Of a stretch of DNA of 64,000 nucleotides, positions 24,810-37,200 are shown piece after piece. The DNA comes from Diphasiastrum complanatum (lineage: Eukaryota; Streptophyta; Lycopodiopsida; Lycopodiales; Lycopodiaceae). The notes under the pieces are model-generated. The model was given only the letters and a program-made list of their open reading frames with translations. It did no database searches and had not been told where the DNA came from. A program made the translations under genes and the position numbers. Every line of letters starts with the position of its first letter. Position 1 is the stretch's first letter. Location: positions 61,912,168 through 61,976,167 of the forward strand of contig CM055102.1 of the NCBI GenBank assembly GCA_029204225.1, given 5' to 3'.

Positions 24810-27787
24810 ATGACTGCTTTTCTATCTTCCCGTGCTGGTCTTAGCGATATTCATACGCTACACCTTGGAAGCAGCATACGATACTGTCATTTACACCATA
24901 GTAATACATTCCCGCGGCTTCCTGGTGTTAGAACGAGAGTTTTAGGTGCCTTGGATTCCTCAGATAAGTGTGGATCACAGCTATGCAACAGGAAACCATA
25001 CGTGAAAGCGAGGCAGTACTGGGGGACGTACCGCCTGTTTCTAGCAGGGTTTAATGTTAATCTGAAGGGTTTTGGTGGCAGAAGATGGCAACACAGCGTT
25101 AACCATTTCAAAATACCCCTGCAGAGCTTGCTTCTGGAGATAGAGCAGAAAAAGTCGCACGTACGAAGGTTTTAAACCAAGCATTATGCCTGCTATCAGA
25201 TATCTGCTACGCAAGCTTCCTTTTTGAATGATGACAAATCATTTCTACTCAACCGATGTGTTCATATAGCAGGATGTATAATGCTCTAATAGGAATTTAG
25301 GAAGCTAAATCAGTTGCATTATTAATGTCAATTTTCTATGCACAAAATTTTACCCGATTCCTATTCATCCGCTGATTGGTTGAGATATTTGTATCTGGTT
25401 GAAAGTTTCTGAATTGCAATGCCTTTATCATTTGCAGCACTGTCTCTACCACGTTTATCTCTAGAAACTTTTGGTCAGTTTGTATGAGACTTTGTCCTTC
25501 TTTTGATGATACAAAAGCAGCATGCTGTATTTTAGATAATGCTCTTATTTCGAGGGAAGCCAGTTTTGACTCTTTTAGCAAGCTGCAATAGATAATCAGG
25601 CAGAAAGCCCCAAAAAAGAAGTTGTATTCCGCTGTACCTGTGTATGTTGTTGCAAGTTGTGGGTACGCTCGCCCTAACTGATTGCTCTTTTTAGGGCTGC
25701 TTTGAAAGACAGTGTGAGTGAGATACCTGTTACGGTGCAACAGGAAAAGCCTGCTCTTCAAACTGGAGCTTTGATTGAGTTCGAGCGGGACAATGGAAAT
25801 ATTGTCCTTGCAGTTGCAGATCAACCTTTTGGCAAAAAAAATTGGATTGCACAAGATCAGGTATCACGCTCTCATATATAGTTACAGCACATTGAGAGGT
25901 TATTGTTTGTCGTATGCTTTTTATTTCTTTCAATCTTTTGCGAATTGTTCAGAATTATCTGAAGCAGCTTGAACTCTGGATGTTTTGAATCCGGAGGGCA
26001 TAAAATTTTACATGGTCATTCTGGTCTTAAATTCTGGAGCAGCTTTCATGCTCTTTTGAAAGCAAGACAGCACAATATTCTTGTCACTATCATAAATTTA
26101 TACCTCTTTTCAATAGCCTGATGGCATCCACTATTTAGGTCTATTTTACTGAACACAGTGGCATCAAGTCATCAAGTAGATCATCTATACGTGGCATAGG
26201 ATATCGATGTTTAATCACTATCTTGTTCAAACCTCGATAACCCACACACATACACCATGATCCATCCTTTTTTACAAGAATGATCGGAGAGGCGAAAGGG
26301 GAATAACTTGGTGCCTTTGGCAAGATCATTGACCATCCGTCTCACTTCCACTTCTTCCTTAAGACTCATTCTGTAAAGACGTATATTGATGGGACAAGAT
26401 CCGGGTGTTAATTCAATCTTATGTTTAAAATTCTTCTTCGGAGGTAAAACAGATGGAAGATCATCGATGAACAACCCTCCGTATTGGTACTGGGATGGTT
26501 GAGTGCTAACACGTAACTTTCATACCAAAGTTGAATTTAACACATTATGAGAGGACCCAGTATAACAGAACTTGAACATCTCTACCACACAACTGTCCTC
26601 ACATAACAATAAGAGAAGTGTTAGCCAATTGATACCCTTGGTGAGCCGACTTTGACAAAAGCGCTAGTGGAGCCGTGTCCACTCTCCTGACCACCGAAAC
26701 ATTCATGAGGCGTGGAACATTTGGATTGGCTTCCTACTCGATCTCTTCCATTGTCATAGGGTCATCACCCTAGTTCATCTGGTCCACCTGAAGATTGTAT
26801 GTGGTCCGCATCAAGTTCCGTGGACATTCTTTCCACGTATGCTGCCTCAAATATCCAAAACAGAGGTTCTCCCTCTTTGCACGTCCTTGGTCCTGGCGAC
26901 AACATTGAAGGACGCTGACCTTTTTGGGCATTGGGCTGCCCATACAACCCTCCTGCACCCTTTCCCTTTTGGTCACCCTGAGCTTGCCACTGACTGGTTT
27001 GACCTTCAAACTTTCTCTTCTTTGCGTCCCCAAGGTTGCTAACCACATGTACCAGCTACCATAGCAGGATCCAGGCCTCGTTTTCCATCGTCATATACAA
27101 GGCCATCTGTATGGCTCCCCGCAAATCATGAGATTGCTCCTTCTGCACGAAATGGCAAACGCTCTCTTGAAGTCCCTCCACAAGTGAAACACATAGGAAT
27201 TTCAAGGAATGTGCAACAAAGACTCTCGGTACTTGTCTGCATAATCTTGCACGCTCAAGTTACCTTGCTTCAAGCTAATGATGCCAAATCCCACACAAGT
27301 CTCGAAAGCAACCGCTTTGATATCAAATGTTGCACACAAGCTCACAAAACCCTAAGTAAATACATAGAAGTAATCAGCAAATTTTTCACTTTATTAATCT
27401 CAGGGGAATGTACATAGATCAACAAGCAAACATGAGAGCTCTGTTGCAACTCTTCTCCCAACCATAGTTGCATAGGAATAAGATAGGGAATGCCTGACGC
27501 CTTCACGCTATATCCCCTCAAGCACCAGTTAACCCTAGTCACTGTCTGCATGAAACTCTGCCTGCTTGATGCTCGTGTGAGCATTAAAATCCCCTGCTAA
27601 AAGAATAAGGCCTTGCTGTGCAAAGCTGACTGTGAAGGAGAGAGATGGGAGGTGAGATGGAAAGATAGCTTGTTATTTTTTGTTTTGTTGTGAAGATTAT
27701 TGAAAGCTGAGCAGATAAGCGGAACAATTGAGAGATTTTGTTTGTGTTTTGGAGCAGTGACGTAGATGTGACAAATTATAAGGATCG

Positions 27788-27856
<69 letters not shown>

Positions 27857-27954
27857 GAGATGAGAGAGCGGATAGGGAGAGAGGTGAGAGAGAGCGAGGA
27901 ATTTTAGGGTTAGGATTTTTTTAGGGTTTTGAGATGAAAATAGCAATAATGTAA

Positions 27955-28012
<58 letters not shown>

Positions 28013-28340
28013 AGAAGAAGAAGAAGAAAGAAAGAAGAAAGCTTTATCAACGTCTTTTTCCATGAAGCTGCTTTGCCGTGTCTTCTGAATCTGCATTGCC
28101 GCTTCCTTCTTCTGCCTCTTCATCTGATTCCAACTCCTTCTGGAAGTGAGTAACATCAACCTCAAAAATGCCAACTTTACCCTGGAGGACCAAAACCGTA
28201 TTCTCCAGAGTGGAGATTTGGAATGCTTGTTGCTTGATTAGCGCAAGCAAGGATACATTGGTCTCTTGAAGAGACTCAATACCCTATGGAGATGATGGGC
28301 AGGCAGTGGCGGACAGGAGGAGGGCGCCATAGCTGCGCGG

Positions 28341-28416
<76 letters not shown>

Positions 28417-29073
28417 ATTAATGTCTTTTCCATGCCAATAGGCATATAAGACAAAAAAAAGGTACATATCAAGTGTGTGGTACAACGGGAGCATATGAAA
28501 CGTCTCCATAACAGAAAAGAAAAGCATGTGTACTACAACTACAAAGATAGAGTATGTCTAATGCAAGAGAGTCCAGTTGCCAATATGATAATGGTATATC
28601 TCGCTGTCGTCAAATACTGCTACTGTCAAAGAAAGATGTGATGGGGATAACGCCTGGAGATGGTCTCGATAAATGCTGCTGACGTCACCAAGGAGGTTGT
28701 CTCTGAGTAGTGGCTCTGCGGACAATATGAGTATGCGTAGTACGTCGTCTTTGGTCTCTATGTCGGTAAAAGTCACTGTCGTCACCGCTATCATCCGATC
28801 CAAGGTCCGTCCTCGATCTTCTGCGGGAGAAAAACGATGTGATCTGAAGCTGTGTATCAGGGTGAGTAGGTGGTTGGCATAGGTCCTATCATCTTAAGAA
28901 CATCTCTTTGATCATAAGTGCAACGTATCGTGGATCATCATATGCTATAAGGGACCATAGTGTGACCGAAGCATCTCGGAAGAGGCAATGGTATCTCCCT
29001 CTGATCTCATAGTAGACTGGACATCTGAATAAATAATGCTCCTCGGACTCCACCTCAAACAGTGAACATATCT

Positions 29074-29138
<65 letters not shown>

Positions 29139-32100
29139 TTAATGTCTTAAAATGCAAAAAGGCATGTAAGACAAATAAGTACATCTCAAGTGTGTAGAAA
29201 TAAGGAGTGTATATAATGTCTTTGAAACATAGTTGCCAGGGAACGGGAATGAAATGGGAAAGTGACCCCTGGGAATGGGAAAAGTTTCAAGAACTTGGGA
29301 ACATGGGAATATGTTACGAGACCGTAACAGTACCGACCCAACAATATGTCCAGCTAACCACTAGAGGGCAGAGGATAGTGTGAGTCAGAGGCATGTATGC
29401 ATACCATGTAGTTGGTATGAGGGCCAGTAATGCCCATGCGGACACAGGCATACGCATGCAGACACATGCGGATGCATGCATGACAACAGTCAGGGGCCAT
29501 GCAATCCATTAGTGATGGACTAGGACCCCACATGCAACAGTAATCTAGTGCATGCAGCATGAACAATGGGTGTTGGCAGTAACTAACACCTACCACTCCC
29601 ATGCAAACTCTCACTGGTCTAGGAGGGGCATTCTATAAAAGAGTGCATTGGCTGGGTGGATCAGACTAGCTTTGCCTTCTTCGTGGTTATGTTGTTCCTA
29701 ACACTGGTATCAGAGCCATAGCTATCCTTGCCTATAGTGTGTCGATTCTTGTCTTATCAGTCAAGCGAATTGAGTCGGAAGATCAGCGCACCTTTTCCAG
29801 CCTTCTATAGTGCTCTTCTGGAGGAAATTTTGCAGCGATTTCAAGAGTTGGAGGGGCGCATTTGTCTCAGCCTGATCCAGCTTTTTTATTGCTTCCGTTC
29901 TGAGCATTGACAGTAGGGATTCAGCACCCTACCTGCAGATATTTCAGCGCCCTCTTTGCAGGTCGTTACTTTACGCACATGTTTGTGCATGTTTTTGGCT
30001 GCAAATCAGCGCTTGATTGGAAGTTATTTCAACACCCTACTCCAGGTTTTCCAGTGCACTTTTTCCATCCTCTTTCAGCGCCCTTAGAGAAGGATATCTT
30101 CAATATTTTCCCAAGAACCTCTTGGACGTTTTTCAGCAAGCAATCAGCGGACAGATTAAGCTCAAATTCAGCGCATTTTCTGCTGCCTAGATCAGCACAA
30201 GTCTACCATAATCCATACATGCAACCCAACTATCGGTGCATACAATAGTTTTATTGGAGGGCGTCTTGTGGATTGAAGCTCCTGTTACAGCAAGCTACAT
30301 CGAACAGAACTAAGTTTTTTTTGCCCTTTCTTCTCTCTATTTGCTTTACGTTTTAGCTTTCATCAAGGTATTACTCTGGCAGCTATGTGCTTTACAAATT
30401 CAGAGCAAGAAGCAAAAGCTTAGAGGGACCAGTTGAAACTGTACACATAGCTAGTGCATGTCAAGCTATAGAACAAAGTTTGCAACGCATGCAAAAGGAA
30501 ATTGCGAAATCAAAGCAGTTTTCAGTGGGTGTCGATTCGTCACAAAGCTCAGGGGATTTTTTGGAAAGTATTCTTACAAACGATCCTAAGCCAGAGCTAA
30601 GCTTTCGTTCTCTTTTTCTTTCTAAGTTCAACTTTTGCTTGAATTTAGATTTTTTCTTTCTACATTCTGATATGGCTTCAAAGTAGCCTTAGCTGACTTG
30701 GAAGCAAATCAACATCAATTATTTGCTGATTTGAAACTATAGCTTTTTGGTGTAGCTAAGGGCATTGTAGTTAGTGCCTCTCAGTTATCAGCACCTAGCA
30801 GTTCTTAGTTACCAATTCTTCTAATAAATCCCTCAGATTTAGGAGAATATGTCATTAGGTCTATTCCCAGTAATTTCAAAAGACCTAAAACAGCCTACAT
30901 TTAATGGCACAGAAAAGGACAGAAATACTGACATCCTACAAACTTCCCTCAACAAGTGGAAAATGTTCAAGAAAATGAATATGTAACCAGTTGCCAGAAG
31001 TGTCAGATTAATAAAGCAGAGCGTCCAAAGTCAGGAGGGTTGTTACAGCCCCTAGAAATACCAGCTGGCAAATGGGAAAGTATTTCCATAGATTTTATAG
31101 TAGACCTGCCTAAGACCCATAAGGGTCATGATGCTATATGGGTCACAGTTGACCATTTGACCAAAATGGCTCACTTTATTCTGACCAAAATAACCATCAG
31201 AGCTCCAGAGTTAGCAAGGTTGTTTATAGACCATAGTTGCACGAATCGCGGTTTGAACCTCAAACCACGGTTCGAACCGTTCGAACCATTCGGAGCTGGT
31301 TTGAACCAAAATCTGGTTCGAACCGGATTTAAAAAAAAAGAAAGCCCCCAAAGCCAAAAAAGCGTTTTGGAAATTTTTTATTTCTATTTTTTACCGATCT
31401 CACAGAGCCAAAACCTCCAGAGGGAGATTCAAGGAGGGCGGAATGGATAAGGAAGGATGAATGCGCAATGGCGATCATCGTATCCTCCATAAACGATGAC
31501 ATTCTCATGCAGATTGAAGATTGCCAAAGCAGCCATGAAGCATGGGAAAAACTAAAGCTAAAGTACGAAGTGAGGACAACTGCATGAGTCATGCACCTTC
31601 ACAATCAGTTGTAGAGCTTGCGATGGGATGGAAATGAGCTGGATCAACATGCAGAGAAGATCAAGATGATCTTCGCTCAACTCTCTACATCTAGACAAGA
31701 GCATCAAGTCCCAGCACTCTAGCAGTTGATGTACTTTATGAAATCACTGCCCTCATCTTATCAGCCATTGAGAATGCTCATCTTGTGAGAACCATCTTTG
31801 GCATAGACGCATGTATCATCTGAATATGAGGAGTCTCTATGACATGAGCAAGAAAGAACTTGTGAATGGTCTTAAAATTACAAGTTCGGACTCAGACTTC
31901 TGCGAAGCCTGTCAGAAAGGTAAGCAACATCGAAGTCCATTCATACATGAAGGGAGGAGAGCTAAGGACATCTTAGAATTGGTGCATTCAGATGTCTATG
32001 GACCCATGAAGGTCAACTCCCTTTCCGGATCGAGATACTTCCTCACTTTCATAGATGATTTTAGTAGAATGACCACCATCTACTATCTGAAGAAGAAGTC

Positions 32101-34176
32101 CGAAGTGTTCGATGCATTCAAGAAATTTGTAGCGTTTGCAGAACGACACACCTCCAAGAAATTGCAGACCCTCAGGTTAGACAATGGAGGCGAATATTCG
32201 AGCAAAGAATTTTTGAGCTTTTGTCAAGAGAGAGTTATCGAACATCAATTTATGCCTGCATATACACCACAATACAATGGTGTAGCAGAAAGACGAAATA
32301 GAACCCTTGTCGAAGGAGCAAAGTGCATGATGGCCCAAGCACAATTGCCAAGTCAGTTCATCTACAAAACCGATCGATAAAACGACAACAATAGAAAACA
32401 AGACACCGTACGAAATATGGACCGTGAGAAGCCCAATCTATCGTATGTATGAGTGTTCGGATGTGCAGCGTACATGCACGAGCGTACATGCACATACCAA
32501 AAGAAAAAAGAAGCAAACTGGACGAAAAGTCGGTACAAATTGTGATGGTCGATGACGGTGATAACATGTTGGCTGATGGCCTTGTATTGTTTGAAGAGCA
32601 TGGGGAGGTGATGCATGGACTAGCGAGAGTATTGGATCGGAGGCAGAGACAATTGTGGAGTTGTTTCCTTTCTATCTTTCTATGTAGTTGGATGACGTGA
32701 TCTAAAGCGGACATATCTCTATGATTTACTGTTATATTTCAGATTTGATGTAATCTTGAGGTTCTTTACACATTGAAAGTCTATTGCTATCAATCGTTGT
32801 GAATCTATTTGATCTTGCATGTTGTAAATGTGATGTGTCCTTCATTGTTACAATCTTAAATTTCTAGCTTTCTGAGTTTGCATGTATGTGATCAATCAAA
32901 TAAATAGTCAATCTTGGATAAATTTTTCACAACCACCATAGTGAGCCGCATTGCCAATTCTAGCAAGTTGAACGGATACTTTGTGAACAATTTCATGAAC
33001 TTTAATAAGGTAGATAGTGTTTTTCACATTATGGAAAGATGCATACACACAAATCGGTTCAATGAATAGAAGTTTTATGTATGGAAATTGGGAATGAGAG
33101 CTGTACTCAAAAAAAAAAGCCATGGAGCTATGTTTCTGGTGAACAGGGAAAACTGTTCGAATGGGAAAGAAATGCTATATGATTTTAAGGAGATAATATA
33201 GCTCAATGAAGTTCATAATGAGACAAAACATATCACAAGTAGATTGTATCTTCATTTTTCTGCTAATTACATCTAAAATGGATGAAGGAAATTTAATCTG
33301 TCTCAGATCAACCTGCATATCAATTGGAGTTGCGATGAGGAAGCTCTATGATAAAATTGAGCAGTCTTCCTGCATCTTATGTTGAATTTTCGTGCTTAGG
33401 AGTGTCATTGACGCAGTGAACATCCAATTAAATTCAGCCATCTTTCTTCAAGAGGAACCGCATCGAAAAGTAAAAGTGTTCTTTTCGATCACCAACATGA
33501 AATAGCTGTCTATACAGGAAGTAAGCCGAAATTTCAGAAAGGTAACTTCACATTGAATAAAAACAATAAGTTAAAGTGTACCTGTAATGGAAAACTTGGT
33601 CATTTGTTTGATAAATGTTGAAAGAAGGCAAACGATGATAAAATGAAGGAACAAGAGTCACCTAAAAAGGACAATCTAACAATGCTCACGCAGTTGAGTA
33701 CTTCTCCCAAGTGAAGCTGCTATAGAATAACCCTAATGAATGACATTAAGCGTCTTGGAGGTGTCATACCGGGAGATACAACATACATCATGTGAAGGTT
33801 CTTGGCATAATCGTTGAGTCATGCATACATATATGAAGATGCTTAGATCTTGAGATGCACAAGAGGTGGAGATATATAGAAGATACTTAGAGAAAATTCT
33901 CTCCAGTATTTTATGTCAAAATTTCAACAAAGTTGTCATCAAGAGGGGGTTGTTAAAATAATCAATCCATAATTTTTTTTTTGTAGGCATAAAGACATTC
34001 CGTATGAATGCTATGAATTGTACTCGCAATGCAATAAATCAATAAGTAGGTCAATGTGCCTTCAATAGTCTAAGCTAATAAATTTGGTTGTTTACATGTG
34101 GAAAGGACTTCAGTATAGAGGGTCGAATGTGAGGAACCAATGACCCCTCTCTCTCTCTCACTCACTCACTCACTCA

Positions 34177-34242
<66 letters not shown>

Positions 34243-37200
34243 TTTGTGGAGAACTATTGCTATTAGGCAGATTAATTAAAGATAATACATTGTAGTGTTA
34301 CGTGAATTTGTTTCTCAATATCTTGTGTGTTAATCTTTCAACGGCATGATTATTGATGTTGAATGACTATTGATTATCTTAGAAGGATTAACACCCTGAA
34401 TCTATCATAACGATGATCTTAACTTGGGTCAATATATATTTACTGGTTTTTCAGCACCGAAATGTGCATTCTATAAGGTTCACACAAATTTCGTATGTTA
34501 TACCGGGTGTGGAGGACTTCAAACCTGCACAGATAAGCAATTTTCTTGAAAAATCTGTGGCGCTACAGGTACATATTCCCTAAGGAAGCCTTCTGAAATA
34601 GTGCTCAGATCTAATCTTTATGGTTATTCGTATGACTGAAAACCATGCGTGTTTGCAGGATCCATCACTATTGGAGCCTGCATGGGAAGAGCTCTCTGCA
34701 ACAGGGGTAACCTCAATGGATGCCAAAGTTCTTGCAAAGGTAAGGAATGTTACGAAAGAGATTTCCCTGTCACAAATATCTCAAATTCTATGAAATATTC
34801 AACATTTTTGCATGATCTACTTGTACTTGGCAGGTCCTTTTTGGAACCACAACCCCCGAGGAGTGCTATGCTGCTCATTGTTTACTCTCATCAAATCAAG
34901 TATTCTTTCGTTGCAATCAAAAGGGGAAAACACCTATGTATGCACCTCGCCCCTTAACACAGGCACGTGTGTCAAGCTAACTTCTAGAATTATATTCATC
35001 TTTTCAGGGTGCAATTTGATTGTATAGCAGAAACAAACTGACTGTAACCCCCCTAGTGACACTTTTTTGAGGACATCGTGTTACGGTATGGAGCAGCTGG
35101 CCAATACTTAGGTTTGCATTGTTTAAGAGGTCTAGGTGGCCAGGCAATGAAGGGAATTGAGTGGTTTTGGGGAGTTAGGAAAAGTGATCTTAATTGGCTT
35201 TCCTCTTTTGAAAATAGGTGAATGAGCTTCGAGAACGACATGCATTAGATGAGGTTGCTCGGCGCCAACTTGATGTTTATGTCAATGCTGTCAGAAAATC
35301 AATGTCAAGCCCATCCGAATTAAAGCCAGCCAAAAGTGGTTGGCATTCGGATGAATTTTTTTCTAAGCGAACAGATGCATTGAAAGCACTTTCACTAGAG
35401 TCTTGTTTTGAGAACGAACAGAAGAAGCTTGCATTACAGGTAGCTGCAATCATTTGCTTAAGCATTAATTTGGAGAACATTAGGTTTTAGGTTTTTAGTA
35501 TTTTCTAGGTTCTGGATATCAGTATCATGAATGAGATTTACATTCAGTATTATCATCTCTTTACATTTCAGACTGGAGATCTGAATTGATGGCTCTTTTT
35601 ACTTGCTGGTTGTGCCTAATTGGTTTGGTCCCATATTGTGTGTTGTATTACAAAGTTTTCTAAATGAATTCAGCAATAGCGCGATGATTATAGATATATC
35701 GAGGAGACTGAGGTATAGCTCTGTACTTTTTGATCAGGTGTTGGCCTCATTGGGAATGTCAAAAACACCAACATCGGCGGTGGATGTTTTGATTGGCATG
35801 GGCATCTTTCCAGCGCATGTAAATGTGGAGCTACTTAAGTCAAGGATCAGAATTGACTTCTCAAACGAGCTGCTTGCAGCTGCTGAGTTAATTCGAAATG
35901 AACCCTTTCCTGATATTGATCTGGTAGTAATCATGTTGGTTGCAGTTTTCTGTACATGTTCATTCAAAGTTCAGTCCTGCAGCTTAGACATCATGATATT
36001 TCAAAGGATTATAACAATGAGCAATTCATATTGCAACTTCACAGCTAGTGATGTGTAGAAACAATCTCTGGAAAGTTCAGAAGGTTCAAGCTTGGAGAGG
36101 TTGCAACTTTTGATTTTTACTCTTTTTCAGGACAGGAGAGAGGATCTTACATCTCTTAATGTGTACACAATCGATTCCGATGATACAAAAGAGGTACGTC
36201 TATTTTAATTTCTTTGACATGCGATTTGGGTCAATTGATGTCAGGGTTAACCGCAGATTGTCTCCTGTCTTTATCTTGCTTAGACTTGTATGGATGGTAT
36301 ACCTTTAGCAAAATGGTTTTTAATTACAGATTGATGATGGGCTTAGTGCATCGTTGCTACCTGATGGTCGCATAAAGCTTTGGGTGCATGTTGCGGATCC
36401 GACACGCTGGATAAACCCTGAACATTTATTGGAAAAGTTGGTATTGCAGCTTTTTGTGTCTGTTGTTCTTAAAATCTGTTTTTGACAAGGCATTACTGCT
36501 GTGTCCTTCAGCTGACAAGTGTCTTTGCAAACACTTGTCAACCAATACAAGATTTAGCTCTGATACTTATTTCACTTCAGTTTTTATCTTTCTCTTGATT
36601 GAAAATTGTTAATGGTTTAGGGAGGCAAGACAAAGGGGTACCTCAGTTTATCTTCCTACACAGACTATTCCAATGTTTCCAATGGGGTTAGCAGCCGACT
36701 GCATGAGTCTTAAGCAGGGCCATAATTGTGCTGCTATCACCATAAGTGTTGTGCTCAAGGAAGATGGGAGGTATGCATACACGATTCAGTTTTCATAAGC
36801 AGTGTTATATCAATAAATTGGCTATGATCTATGTATCCCCCCAACTATTTGGACATTATGAATTTGACAACATTTTCAACTTTTTTAACCTGCTTCATCT
36901 GGCAGATAAGATGCACATGGCCAAATGCCTTGACAAGCTGTTTGTGTCCATTGGTGTGTGTGTGTAGCATCGAAGAGAGTCAAATTACATGCTCAACCAT
37001 CCGACCGACCCATAAACTTTCATATTATGATGCACACAGTCTGATTTTGAGGAAGGATGAAACTGATTTGAACATGCTAAGCTATGCTGCTACTCTGCGA
37101 CACAAGTGGCGAAAGTCTAAGGTCTGTCTGTCCTAAAGTCACATTCTTCATTGAGCAAACAGGTTTCTCTTTCTGTGTCCATCAGGTCCCTAGTAACTGT

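Larger units (their letters stand above)
25861..34454 (+). other. RNR1 intron 2, 8.6 kb, packed with retroelement debris
   Basis: The donor is GATCAG|GTATCACG after residue 175 and the acceptor is GGTTTTTCAG ending at 34454. Flanking exons read [10 protein letters not shown] and [19 protein letters not shown], as in the family. The other introns are 90-530 bp, so insertions account for the size. In order it holds a minus-strand gypsy fragment, GA arrays with LINE 3' ends, a gypsy 5' LTR with IN fragment, a copia gag/IN fusion, a copia gag fragment and a copia 3' LTR ending at 34393. Only 61 bp remain for branch point and pyrimidine tract (CTTAAC near 34420). Confidence 0.88.

Noticed and set aside
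25336-25854. 172-codon ORF on the minus strand opposite RNR1 exon 2
   Set aside because: It is antisense to a conserved exon and its adjoining intron, with no domain. The plus-strand exon explains the sequence.
31250-31324. tRNA gene suggested by GGTTCGAACC
   Set aside because: No acceptor stem, D-arm or anticodon arm can be drawn around any copy.
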